A DNA stretch of 64,000 nt, from contig NZ_FYEA01000008.1 of the NCBI RefSeq assembly GCF_900187605.1, positions 248,001 through 312,000 of the forward strand. Reading direction: 5' to 3'. Numbering within the stretch: the first letter of the stretch is position 1; the number at the start of each line of letters is the position of its first letter. Positions 8,664-19,758 of the stretch are shown here, piece after piece. Below the pieces are notes generated by a model. It had not been told where the DNA came from. It saw only the letters and a list, made by a program, of their open reading frames with translations, and made no database searches. This stretch comes from Pseudomonas sp. Irchel 3H7. GTDB taxonomy: Bacteria > Pseudomonadota > Gammaproteobacteria > Pseudomonadales > Pseudomonadaceae. Both the position numbers and the translations under genes were made by a program.

Positions 8664-9437
8664 ATGACGACTCTTTCCGGCAAGACCGCCCTGGTGACCG
8701 GTTCCACCAGCGGCATCGGTCTGGGCATCGCACTGAGCCTGGCCAAGGCTGGCGCCAATCTGATTCTCAACGGGTTTGGCGATGCATCGAAAGTCATCGC
8801 CGAAGTCGCCCGGTTCGGCGGCAAGGTCGGCCATCATCCGGCCGATGTCAGTGACCCGGCGCAAATTGCCGACATGATCAATTACGCCGCGCGCGAGTTC
8901 GGCGGCGTCGACATTCTGGTCAACAACGCCGGCATCCAGCATGTCGCCGCCGTGGAGGATTTCCCCGTCGAGCGCTGGGACTCGATCATTGCCATCAACC
9001 TGTCTTCGGTGTTTCACAGCACGCGCTTGAGCCTGCCGGGAATGCGCGCCAAAGGCTGGGGGCGGATCATCAATATCGCCTCGGTACATGGCCAAGTCGG
9101 CTCCACCGGCAAAGCGGCTTATGTGGCCGCCAAGCACGGCGTGATCGGTTTGACCAAAGTGGTCGGCCTGGAAACCGCGACCAGCAACGTCACCTGCAAC
9201 GCGATCTGTCCGGGCTGGGTGCTGACGCCGCTGGTGCAGAAACAGATCGATGACCGCGCAGCCAAGGGTGTCGATCCGCAGCAGGCGCAGCATGATTTGC
9301 TGGCAGAGAAACAGCCGTCGCTGGAGTTCGTGACACCGCAGCATCTGGGCGAACTGGTGTTGTTTTTGTGCAGCGAAGCTGGCAGTCAGGTGCGTGGGGC
9401 GGCGTGGAATATTGATGGTGGGTGGTTGGCGCAGTAA
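8664..9437 (+). CDS. bdhA: (R)-3-hydroxybutyrate dehydrogenase
   Basis: Oxidises (R)-3-hydroxybutyrate to acetoacetate with NAD+. Short-chain dehydrogenase of 257 residues with the cofactor motif TGSTSGIG at 12-19, the NNAG motif, and catalytic Ser140, Tyr153 and Lys157 (YVAAK). The C-terminal RGAAWNIDGGWLAQ is characteristic of this subfamily. I chose the ATG at 8664, preceded by GAGG; the longer frame uses a TTG inside the permease gene. It is co-transcribed with the permease, and its product is the substrate of the next enzyme in the cluster. Confidence 0.93.
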   Translation: MTTLSGKTALVTGSTSGIGLGIALSLAKAGANLILNGFGDASKVIAEVARFGGKVGHHPADVSDPAQIADMINYAAREFGGVDILVNNAGIQHVAAVEDFPVERWDSIIAINLSSVFHSTRLSLPGMRAKGWGRIINIASVHGQVGSTGKAAYVAAKHGVIGLTKVVGLETATSNVTCNAICPGWVLTPLVQKQIDDRAAKGVDPQQAQHDLLAEKQPSLEFVTPQHLGELVLFLCSEAGSQVRGAAWNIDGGWLAQ

Positions 9438-9446
9438 TGCTGCGTT

Positions 9447-9539
9447 CCTGTAGGAGTGAGCCTGCTCGCGATAGCGGTGTGTCAGCCCCGTAACAGTTAA
9501 CTGACAAACCGCCATCGCGAGCAGGCCCACTCCTACAGG
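9447..9539. repeat. REPIN, GTAGGAGTGAGCCTGCTCGCG type
   Basis: Two 26-base inverted arms at 9447-9472 and 9514-9539 with one mismatch, enclosing about 40 bases. Same family as the copies at 20738, 28018, 31784 and 35271. It fills the bdhA to acetoacetyl-CoA synthetase gap and might trim distal expression of the operon. Confidence 0.88.
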
Positions 9540-9573
9540 GGAATTTTTGTAATCCGATAACAAGAGGCAACCA

Positions 9574-11529
<1,956 letters not shown>

Positions 11530-11552
11530 TACAACAGATTTGCGCCAGATGA

Positions 11553-14500
11553 CTACACCGGTCTGACCCAGCCATCTGCCAGGGGCGGATCAATCAGATC
11601 GTGTGTAGATGTGGCGTTCAGTTTGATCAATACAGGTCCGATAATCGTGCCCTCGACCTTGTTGTCAACGGCTGCGCGAAGCACTCGCAGATTGCTTTCA
11701 AACGTCACTTTATCGGTGCTCATCTGGCTGAGGAGCGAGGTGAGCACTGCCAGAGAATCGGCGTTTTCAAAGGCTTTGGTACTTGGGTGAAAGACGTTGC
11801 TGGCATCTGCAACCGCCAGTCGCCCCAAGGCAAGATTAAGCAGTGCAGCCACGTCCAGCTGTTGCCCACCCTTGGTAACGCCATCGACATCCAGGGCATA
11901 ACCGACATCATTGTTCTGTACGACCCCATGAAATAACTCGTGAATCACATCATCCGCTACTACGTCGTGGTTCATGCCCTTATCGATGAACTGTCGATTG
12001 ATATTGGGTGTATTGATCTGGATGAACGGAATCGGACTCTGCCCACCGGCGCGCTTCCATTGCTGGTAGGCCTGCGCATCAAACTCAGCGATGTCGTTCG
12101 TCTCCTTGAGCGGATCGAGAAAGAAGTTGCTCATGGAAACGCCGGCAAAATCCGCCCTGACCAACCGCAGATAATCCAACACACGATTCGCCGCATCGCT
12201 GGAGGTCTGGCCCATCAATATTTTTATCAGCGCATCGCGCTCAGCCCGGTAGTCATGGCTGGTCAACACACCGATTGCACTTTCTATTTTTGCCCGTGCC
12301 CGGGGCAAGCTTTGCTCGATGAACAGTCGTGTATAACTGACGGGCAAGGTGTGATTGGCACGCGGCAACCGAAGTGACGCAGTAAAGTTGAAATGCCCCA
12401 GAGCCGGCCCCCAGGGCTTGCCCAAACTATCCAGTGCATACCACTTGTAGTTATTGCGCGCCGCCAGCACCGTGAGCGTGTCCGAAGCTGAAGCATTCGG
12501 CCGCCAGGTACCATGCGCTATTGAAGCATTATCCGCTGAGCGGATCAGGTGCTTGCCTTTATTACCGCCGTGCAACGTGGTCAATTGAGATTTGGCCAGT
12601 CCCAACAGTTCCAGCGTAGGCTTGCTGAATCGCAGTAATCCCTTGTGAACGAGTTTGCCGACGCCGTACACCGCCGTAGGTACTCCATCCACCGGATTGA
12701 AAGCCGATACGGAGGTTGCCACCACTAGTTTGGTCACGCGCGCGGCTTTGCCGGCCGCAGAGACTGCCTTGGCGGAAATGCTCAAGGCTTTGACACCGGC
12801 GCCATAGAATGCGCCACCCAAAGCAATGGCATCCATGAGGCAACCGTAGATCCCGTCTACGACTCGATTGTGCTCACCCGTTGATATGTCCTCGATACAT
12901 TTTTTGAAAGGCACGGCCAGATCAACGAAGTAAGTGGCGATTTTCTCGCCTTTGGCCCGCTCTGCTTCGAGTTCCGTTGGCTCGGTGGCCGCCGCTACCA
13001 GTTCTTCAAACTTGATGACAGGATGATGATTGATGATGAAGTCGGCCAGGCGCACAAGTTGTGGATTGCTGAAGTTCTTGTAAACACTCTTGTCCAGCTG
13101 GATCGGATTGGCAGCAGCGCTCAGCACGCCCAGTTTTTCAGCGATGGCCTGACCAGATCCTGAACTGAAGTCTGGAGAATCGCCATGTAAGTACTTGGAG
13201 AAATCAATATTGAAAGACGTTTTAGCGATGGGCTCGTCTTGTTTCTTCAGATCACCCTTAAAATCCAGTCTGGCGGGTTTCTGGAACAAGCCTCTGCTGA
13301 CCAGTTCATTACCAAGCTGATTATTCTTTACCAGTTCGCCCCGCAACGTAAACAGCTCATAGGCAGTCAGCTCCGCACCATTTGACACGCACATCAATAG
13401 TCCGAAACGCCCGGTGGCAGCATCCTTGCCTTGGCGTGTTTCATAGTCCACCTCAAAGGTAAAAGGTCCGGCGGCGCGAAACGACGAAGTTTCAATCGCA
13501 CGGTCGCGGAAGGTAAAGAAGGTGACAGTGCCTGTCAGAAAGGCCTGCAGATCCCTATGAGGCATGTTGGAAAGCGCCAGTTTCACCGTGGCAACCAACG
13601 AGCGATTGAGGTTTTCCAGATAGACCCGCAACTGGCGATGAAACTCTTGGTCATTCGGGCGCAGGCGACGTAGCCGTGGAAATTCTTCGTGGATACTCGC
13701 AACCGAAGGGTCATGACGTTTGGGCCGTTCGTAGTTGGTTACACCAGCATGCAAGGAAGGAATATTGGAGTAGACGTTATCCGGGAAGATTTCCGGCCGA
13801 TCCCAAGCCCCTCCAGACAGATCGCCGGACATATGCAAATCGATCATGCAGGCGGCCGTCGGAGACGCGCCGAGGCCCGGATGCTGGTGAAGTACTTTTT
13901 CTTCCAGAAAGTCACACAACGGCGCGGCATCTTCCAGCGCTTCTTTTGCGATCAGACGTCTGTCCGGCAGCCGCCCGAAGCGCGGAACGAAGTTGTCTGC
14001 ATACTCCTGAAATGCAGACAGCGCACGCTCTGTGGTGGCCTTTTCCTTATTCGCCAATTCAGACGACGTCACCACATCATTGATCAATGCCCAGTCGATC
14101 ATCGGGCCGATCATCGCCATATCACGCAGGTGTATCTGCGCCTCACCCAGTGGCTCCAGTTCGCCATAGGCGACTATTTGCGCATAGCTCATCACCCGCG
14201 CAGCGCCCTTTCTCACAGACTCGGCCAAGACGACGGCGCGGCAATAACTCATCCATTCCACCGATCCCATCAGTAGCGAAGACGGAATACCCTTGACCAT
14301 AAATTCCGGAGCAATGCCCGTCAGCAACAAGTGCGCAGCAACGGCTGCCAAACCGGCCGATGCCATTTGTTTGGCTACCAAAAAGGCCCGTAGCTCCTGG
14401 CAAATAACGGAGGCCTGGCGGCCGACATTGCTCGGGGCATAAAGCTGCAGGCCTGCGATGGACTTGCGAACGGAGTTACCGCCAATCGATGGGTCGATAT

Positions 14501-15401
14501 CCAGCAACAGGGCAGTTACCAACAACTTGGCGAGACCACGATTTGATGGTATCTCTCCCGGCTGCGAACCCAGCCACTGCAGTTTTTGCAGATAAGCCGC
14601 GGCCAGATCACGCGCATAGTCATGGCTAAGTACACGCACAATCCATCCGTCAGCATTCTCTGCGGTGACGGATGTTTGTCCGGTATTACGGTGCAGAACG
14701 TCCAATAGCTTTTGGCCTGCTCCTACCAGTTGCGTTGTTACCGAACGTATGGCGCGGCATTGTTCGGCAGACAGCACGATCAGCGAATGATCTTCTGCAT
14801 CCAGCAATTCCCAGAAATTGCCGAGCGAATCCACCTGCGGATTGAATTCGAAGTAACCGATCAGATTCTGGGTTTGCACCAAGGTTTGCGGGACGGGCAA
14901 ATTGTGAAACTTTAGCCATTGATCAATGTTGACGTCATCGGCGTCGTAGATATATCCACAAGCCTGACTGGCGATATCACCGACCAGCAGAACATTTTGA
15001 TAAAGGCGGGTACGATGGGGGATATTGTCGATATCCACTTCATGCCATTTCCCGGTTTCCTTTCGAAAGACTTCGACCCCACCGTTTTCATTTACTCTGA
15101 CCAAGACGGTATTAAGCGCACGATGGCGACGTAGCTCACTCATAATCCGGTCGTTGTCGAGCAATTTGCTCCAGAGCACGCGCCCAGGATTAAAAACCTC
15201 ATGAAAAGACGATCCCGCCTGCACATCAACGGCGTAGCCCTGCCAGCTATAAACCGGATCAACACCTTGCTCTTTGACTGCATCGCGCAACTGAGCAAGT
15301 ACGGCCTCTCGCTCTTCAGCGTCAATCGCTTGTCGGCGCTGCTGCTCTTGATGGGCAACGCTGTAAGACTTGAATAACTTCCCTGAACTTTCAGACGACA
15401 T
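11553..15401 (-). CDS. Large toxin-like protein with C-terminal aspzincin-type metallopeptidase motif
   Basis: 1,282-residue protein that I cannot name. I chose the ATG at 15401, preceded by AAGGAAG. No signal peptide is visible. A hydrophobic Ala/Gly-rich stretch at about 848-905 could insert into membranes. The C-terminus has VIHELFHG (HExxH at 1154-1158), then NNDVGYA with Asp1165 and Tyr1168, then NADS at 1213-1216. This order matches the aspzincin (M35) pattern HExxH...D-x-x-Y-G...NADSY, although the spacing to Asp is shorter than in fungal enzymes and Ala replaces the last Gly. The overall plan resembles big single-chain toxins of pseudomonads. The gene looks less G+C-rich than its neighbours, and no immunity gene or secretion gene adjoins. 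The toxin role is inference. Confidence 0.7.
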   Translation of the reverse strand: MSSESSGKLFKSYSVAHQEQQRRQAIDAEEREAVLAQLRDAVKEQGVDPVYSWQGYAVDVQAGSSFHEVFNPGRVLWSKLLDNDRIMSELRRHRALNTVLVRVNENGGVEVFRKETGKWHEVDIDNIPHRTRLYQNVLLVGDIASQACGYIYDADDVNIDQWLKFHNLPVPQTLVQTQNLIGYFEFNPQVDSLGNFWELLDAEDHSLIVLSAEQCRAIRSVTTQLVGAGQKLLDVLHRNTGQTSVTAENADGWIVRVLSHDYARDLAAAYLQKLQWLGSQPGEIPSNRGLAKLLVTALLLDIDPSIGGNSVRKSIAGLQLYAPSNVGRQASVICQELRAFLVAKQMASAGLAAVAAHLLLTGIAPEFMVKGIPSSLLMGSVEWMSYCRAVVLAESVRKGAARVMSYAQIVAYGELEPLGEAQIHLRDMAMIGPMIDWALINDVVTSSELANKEKATTERALSAFQEYADNFVPRFGRLPDRRLIAKEALEDAAPLCDFLEEKVLHQHPGLGASPTAACMIDLHMSGDLSGGAWDRPEIFPDNVYSNIPSLHAGVTNYERPKRHDPSVASIHEEFPRLRRLRPNDQEFHRQLRVYLENLNRSLVATVKLALSNMPHRDLQAFLTGTVTFFTFRDRAIETSSFRAAGPFTFEVDYETRQGKDAATGRFGLLMCVSNGAELTAYELFTLRGELVKNNQLGNELVSRGLFQKPARLDFKGDLKKQDEPIAKTSFNIDFSKYLHGDSPDFSSGSGQAIAEKLGVLSAAANPIQLDKSVYKNFSNPQLVRLADFIINHHPVIKFEELVAAATEPTELEAERAKGEKIATYFVDLAVPFKKCIEDISTGEHNRVVDGIYGCLMDAIALGGAFYGAGVKALSISAKAVSAAGKAARVTKLVVATSVSAFNPVDGVPTAVYGVGKLVHKGLLRFSKPTLELLGLAKSQLTTLHGGNKGKHLIRSADNASIAHGTWRPNASASDTLTVLAARNNYKWYALDSLGKPWGPALGHFNFTASLRLPRANHTLPVSYTRLFIEQSLPRARAKIESAIGVLTSHDYRAERDALIKILMGQTSSDAANRVLDYLRLVRADFAGVSMSNFFLDPLKETNDIAEFDAQAYQQWKRAGGQSPIPFIQINTPNINRQFIDKGMNHDVVADDVIHELFHGVVQNNDVGYALDVDGVTKGGQQLDVAALLNLALGRLAVADASNVFHPSTKAFENADSLAVLTSLLSQMSTDKVTFESNLRVLRAAVDNKVEGTIIGPVLIKLNATSTHDLIDPPLADGWVRPV

Positions 15402-15521
15402 CACGACTTCCTTATAAATATAGATACGCTCTAGCTGAGCAAGTAAAGTTAACCCCACTCATCGCCAAAGACGCCATCAAACATTTATAAGTTCGTATGT
15501 AAGAAATTCAAAAAACAACAA

Positions 15522-16631
15522 CTACTCCAATAAACCCCAACCATCACTCCCGTCGCCCGTGCCACTCCCACCCTCAACTTTCAGCTTGATCTTCAGCTTC
15601 AGATTGGTTCCAGAGTCGGCATGTTTCATCACCTCCTCTTCGTTAACAACATGACTCTCAAACAAATCGAACAATGATTGATCAAACGTCTGCATACCCT
15701 GCGCCACGGATTTTTCCATGATCGTTTTAAGCTCGCCTAATTCATTACGATGTATCAGATCTCTGACAGTCGGCGTTCCCAGCATGACTTCCACAGCTGC
15801 CCGTCTCTGCCCGTCAACCGTGCGCACCAATCGTTGGGAAACACAGGCTTTAAGATTATTGCCCAACGTCTGCAACAACTGCGGTCGTCGCTCTTGCGGG
15901 AACATGTTGATAATCCGGTCGAGCGCCTGATTGGCGTTAATAGCGTGCAACGTCGAGAGCACTAAATGCCCGGTATCGGCGAATGCCAGCGCATGTTCCA
16001 TGGTTTCGCGGTCACGGATTTCGCCGATCAGCACCACATCCGGTGCCTGACGCAGGGTGTTTTTCAGGGCGGCGTGGAAACTGCGCGTATCGACCCCGAC
16101 TTCCCGTTGATTGATGATCGAACGCTGGTGGCGATGGATGTACTCGATCGGATCCTCGATGGTGATGATGTGCCCGCTGCTGTGGCGATTGCGGTGGTCG
16201 ATCAGCGCAGCCAGCGACGTCGATTTGCCGGAATCGGTGGCACCGACAAACAGAATCAGCCCCTGCTTGAGCATGACGGTTTCGAGCAGTACCGCTGGCA
16301 GTTTCAGATCAGCGAAACGCGGAATGTCGAGTTTGACGTTGCGAATGACGATCGATACATCGTTGCGCTGTTTGAAGATATTGACGCGAAAGCGGCCAAT
16401 GCCCGTTCGCGAAATCGCCAGGTTCATTTCCAGATCCCGGTCGAACTCCCGTCGTTGCTCGGCGTCCATCAGGGAGGCAGCGATGGCGGCCGTTTCACCG
16501 TTTTTGAAAGGTCGTTCGCTCAACACCGTGAGCACGCCGTCGACGCGCGCACTGGGCGCTGCTCCCGTTGACAGGAACAGATCCGAACCGTTTTTATTGG
16601 ACAAAACTGACAACAGTGCATCGATTTCCAT
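15522..16631 (-). CDS. PilT/PilU-family pilus ATPase, PilU-like
   Basis: Hexameric retraction-type ATPase of type IVa pili (369 residues). The N-terminus (MEIDALLSVLSNKNGSDLFLSTGAAPSARVDG) is typical of PilT/PilU. Walker A is GATDSGKS at 130-137 (an Asp where PilT has Gly), followed by the Asp and His boxes (TIEDPIEYIH; LSTLHAINANQALDRI). The C-terminus (FDQSLFDLFE...LKLKIKL) is closer to PilU than PilT. The ATG at 16631 gives the family start; a TTG nine codons upstream also reads in frame. No pilus genes adjoin, so it is an orphan here. It is transcribed away from the hybrid kinase gene. Confidence 0.88.
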   Translation of the reverse strand: MEIDALLSVLSNKNGSDLFLSTGAAPSARVDGVLTVLSERPFKNGETAAIAASLMDAEQRREFDRDLEMNLAISRTGIGRFRVNIFKQRNDVSIVIRNVKLDIPRFADLKLPAVLLETVMLKQGLILFVGATDSGKSTSLAALIDHRNRHSSGHIITIEDPIEYIHRHQRSIINQREVGVDTRSFHAALKNTLRQAPDVVLIGEIRDRETMEHALAFADTGHLVLSTLHAINANQALDRIINMFPQERRPQLLQTLGNNLKACVSQRLVRTVDGQRRAAVEVMLGTPTVRDLIHRNELGELKTIMEKSVAQGMQTFDQSLFDLFESHVVNEEEVMKHADSGTNLKLKIKLKVEGGSGTGDGSDGWGLLE

Positions 16632-16744
16632 GGCAAAAAACACCCGCGAAGCATTCAATGAACAGACAATGAACTACGCCTGGCGCAGATCAACTGCAAC
16701 AATGATAGACGTCGCCTCACCGAACCACGCTCAGGACTGATGTA

Positions 16745-19282
16745 ATGAATGCTGTACCGAACAACGACGACGCCCAGGCACTGATCGCCCGCACCGACTG
16801 GAGCCGCAGCCCTTTGGGCGCTGCCGGCAACTGGCCGCAAAGCCTGCGCACCGCGGTGGACATCGTGATTCACTCGCCGATGCCGATGCTGTTGTTGTGG
16901 GGCCCGCAACTCACGCAGATCTACAACAATGGTTTCGCCCTGCTCGCCGGCCACAAGCATCCGCACGCTTTCGGACAGCCTGCGCACCAGATCTGGCCAG
17001 AACTTCGCGACTTTACCGACCCGATTTACAGCGCCGTCCTACAAGGCCAGGTTCGCACCTACAGCGAAAGACGCTTCACCCTGCAGCGCGAAGGCCAAGA
17101 GTCCGACTTCTGGCTGGATTTGACCTACAGTCCGATCCGCGATGAAACCGCGCAAGTCGCCGGGATTCTGGTCACCGCCATCGAAACCAACGAACGCCGA
17201 CGCATCGCTCTGGAACTGCAGCGACGCTCCGAGGAAAGCCTCAAGGCTCAACGGGAAACCGAAGAGCGCCTGCAACTGGCGTTGGCCGCAACTGATGCGG
17301 TCGGCACCTGGGATTGGGACATCGGTGAAGACCGCTTTATCGCCGACGCGCATTTCGCCCAATTGCACGGCGTCGATCCCAGTCTCGCCGGGCAGTTGCC
17401 GATCAGCGATTACTTGCAAGGCGTGCACCCTGAAGACCGCGCCATGATTGCGCGCAGCATCAAACACTGCATCACCCACGGCACCGAATACGCTGAGGAA
17501 TATCGCTTGCAGCAAGGCGATGGCGAGGTGCGCTGGGTGTTCGCCCGCGGGCGTTGCTACAAGGATCACCACGGCAGGCCCATGCGCTTCCTCGGCGCGG
17601 CGCTGGACCTGACCGAGCGCAAACACACCGAACAGGCGCTGCGCCAGAGCCAGACCGAACTGCAGTTGATCATCAACGCCATGCCGATCCTGATCAGTTA
17701 TGTCGACTGTGAAGAGCGCTTTCGCCTGAACAACGCGGCCTATCTGGACTGGTACGGCCTCACGCCACAGGAACTCTACGGCCGCACCATTCGCGAAGTC
17801 ATCGGTGAAGAAGCCTATTTCCTGCGCCTGCCCTACATTGCCGAAGCGCTGGCCGGCAGACCGTGTTCGTTCAGCCTGTACACCCCGCACCGTGATGGCA
17901 GTAATCGCCACGCGCTGATGAATTACTTGCCGCGTTACGCCGCCGACGGCGCGATCAGTGGTTTCTATATCTTTGTGATCGATGAGACCGAGCGCAAGAA
18001 AACCGAAGAAGCCTTGCGCAATCTCAACGAAACCCTGGAAGAACGGGTCAGCGCCCGTACCGAACAATTGGCCCAGGCCAACCAGCGTTTGCAGAACGAG
18101 ATGTTCGAACGCGAGCGCGCCGAAGATGCCTTGCGTCACGCGCAGAAGATGGAGGCGGTCGGTCAGCTCACCGGCGGTATCGCCCACGACTTCAATAACA
18201 TGCTCACCGGCATTATCGGCAGCCTCGATTTGATGCAGCGCTACATCGCCAACGGCCGGGCAGACGAGATTGGTCGTTTTACCGAAGCGGCGGTGTCATC
18301 GGCCAACCGTGCGGCAGCATTGACCCATCGCCTGTTGGCATTTTCGCGGCGCCAGTCGCTGGATCGCAAAACCCTGAACGTCAATGAACTGGTGCATTCG
18401 CTGGAAGACCTGATCCGTCGGACCAAGGGCGACCCGATCGAACTCACCCTGCGTCTGGCCGAGAACGTGTGGCCGGTCAGCACCGACGTCAGCCAATTGG
18501 AAAACGCCCTGCTCAACCTGGTCATCAATGCCCGCGATGCCATGCCCGATGGCGGCGAGTTGTTGATTGAGACGGCCAACGTCTATCTCGACGGCAGCGA
18601 TATCACCACGCTCGAACCGGTCAAGGCTGGCGATTACCTGATGCTGGCGGTCAGCGACAACGGCACCGGCATGACGCCGTCCGTACGTTCCAAGGCCTTC
18701 GATCCGTTTTTCACCACCAAGCCTATTGGTCAAGGCACCGGGCTGGGCCTGTCGATGATTTATGGTTTTGCCCAGCAATCAGGCGGGCATGTCAGCCTCG
18801 ACAGCCTGCCAGGCCAGGGCACGTGTGTGCGCTTGTACTTGCCGCGGTTGTACGGCATCGAACCGGAACAGCCGGCTATCGTGCCAGTAAAACAAGCGCC
18901 GACGACGGCGACCGGTGAAACCGTGGTGGTCGTCGAAGATGACCCGGCGGTGCGCATGCTGGTGCTCGATCTGCTCCGGGAGCTGGGTTATCAGGCCCAC
19001 GAAGCCGAAGACGCCAAGACCGCCCTGCCCCTGCTCGAATCCGATCTGCGCGTGGACCTGCTGGTCACCGACGTCGGCCTGCCAGGCATGAACGGCCGAC
19101 AGTTGGCGGAGATTGCCCGTCAGCATCGGCCGGGCCTCAAGGTGCTGTTCATGACCGGCTACGCACAGAAAGCCGCCGAACGGCAGGGGTTTCTCGAGGA
19201 CGGCATGGACATGGTCGCCAAACCGTTTGCCATTGAGCTGCTGGCCAGCAAGATCCGCACGATGATCAGCCAAACCCCGTGA
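16745..19282 (+). CDS. PAS-domain hybrid sensor histidine kinase
   Basis: 845-residue signalling protein with no clear membrane helix, so probably cytoplasmic. It has an N-terminal PAS-like module (about 30-140) and PAS/PAC modules at about 180-295 and 305-415, then a short coiled coil. The histidine kinase core has H-box AHDFNN (phospho-acceptor His481), the N, G1 and G2 boxes (NLVINARDAM, DNGTGM, GTGLGLS), and a C-terminal receiver domain with phospho-acceptor Asp776 (LLVTDVGLPGMNG). The partner response regulator is not nearby, and the stimulus is unknown. AGGA precedes the start. Confidence 0.93.
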   Translation: MNAVPNNDDAQALIARTDWSRSPLGAAGNWPQSLRTAVDIVIHSPMPMLLLWGPQLTQIYNNGFALLAGHKHPHAFGQPAHQIWPELRDFTDPIYSAVLQGQVRTYSERRFTLQREGQESDFWLDLTYSPIRDETAQVAGILVTAIETNERRRIALELQRRSEESLKAQRETEERLQLALAATDAVGTWDWDIGEDRFIADAHFAQLHGVDPSLAGQLPISDYLQGVHPEDRAMIARSIKHCITHGTEYAEEYRLQQGDGEVRWVFARGRCYKDHHGRPMRFLGAALDLTERKHTEQALRQSQTELQLIINAMPILISYVDCEERFRLNNAAYLDWYGLTPQELYGRTIREVIGEEAYFLRLPYIAEALAGRPCSFSLYTPHRDGSNRHALMNYLPRYAADGAISGFYIFVIDETERKKTEEALRNLNETLEERVSARTEQLAQANQRLQNEMFERERAEDALRHAQKMEAVGQLTGGIAHDFNNMLTGIIGSLDLMQRYIANGRADEIGRFTEAAVSSANRAAALTHRLLAFSRRQSLDRKTLNVNELVHSLEDLIRRTKGDPIELTLRLAENVWPVSTDVSQLENALLNLVINARDAMPDGGELLIETANVYLDGSDITTLEPVKAGDYLMLAVSDNGTGMTPSVRSKAFDPFFTTKPIGQGTGLGLSMIYGFAQQSGGHVSLDSLPGQGTCVRLYLPRLYGIEPEQPAIVPVKQAPTTATGETVVVVEDDPAVRMLVLDLLRELGYQAHEAEDAKTALPLLESDLRVDLLVTDVGLPGMNGRQLAEIARQHRPGLKVLFMTGYAQKAAERQGFLEDGMDMVAKPFAIELLASKIRTMISQTP

Positions 19283-19333
19283 CTTGAGGCATAATCCGCG
19301 CCCCGCCGTCACCCCGTTATCAGGTACCGCACG

Positions 19334-19609
19334 ATGAAAGCCCAAGCCCGCCACATTCTGGTGAAAACCGCCGAAGAGGCCGAACAGCTCAAACAACGCA
19401 TCGCCAAGGGTGAAGCGTTTGATGTGCTGGCGAAGAAATTTTCGACCTGCCCGTCCGGCAAGCGCGGCGGCGATCTGGGTGAAGTGCGGCCGGGGCAGAT
19501 GGTCGGGGCGATTGATGCGGTGATTTTCAAGAAACCGCTGCGCACTGTGCATGGGCCGATCAAGAGCAAGTTCGGCTATCACCTGGTGCAGGTGTTTTAC
19601 CGGGATTAA
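19334..19609 (+). CDS. ppiC: Peptidyl-prolyl cis-trans isomerase, parvulin type
   Basis: Stand-alone parvulin of 91 residues, the length of E. coli PpiC. It contains ARHILVKT at the front, FSTCPSGKRGGDLG in the middle and the terminal FGYHLVQV; these carry the conserved active-site His and Cys residues of the fold. There is no signal peptide, so it acts in the cytoplasm. It follows the hybrid kinase by about 50 bases, probably with its own promoter (GCATAAT just upstream). It converges with kdgK. Confidence 0.93.
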   Translation: MKAQARHILVKTAEEAEQLKQRIAKGEAFDVLAKKFSTCPSGKRGGDLGEVRPGQMVGAIDAVIFKKPLRTVHGPIKSKFGYHLVQVFYRD

Positions 19610-19619
19610 TACTTTCCTC

Positions 19620-19748
19620 ACAGGAGCTGCGTAGGAGCTGTGTAGGAGCTGTCGAGTGAAACGAGGCTGCGATCTTTTGATCTTGATCTTGAAAAACAAG
19701 ATCAAAAGATCGTCCGATCGCGGCCCGAGCCTTCGCCAGCTCCTACAG
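19620..19748. repeat. Degenerate REPIN with direct repeats and a 15-bp hairpin
   Basis: Three near-identical AGGAGCTG words (19622, 19633, 19644) are followed by a perfect inverted repeat with 15-base arms at 19671-19685 and 19697-19711, built from GATCTTTTGATCTTG. The matching arm AGCTCCTACAG ends at 19748. It appears to be a rearranged member of the GCAGCCTTCGGCAGCTCC family. It lies between the convergent ppiC and kdgK genes and could serve as a terminator in both directions. Confidence 0.75.
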
Positions 19749-19758
19749 GGATTGCATT

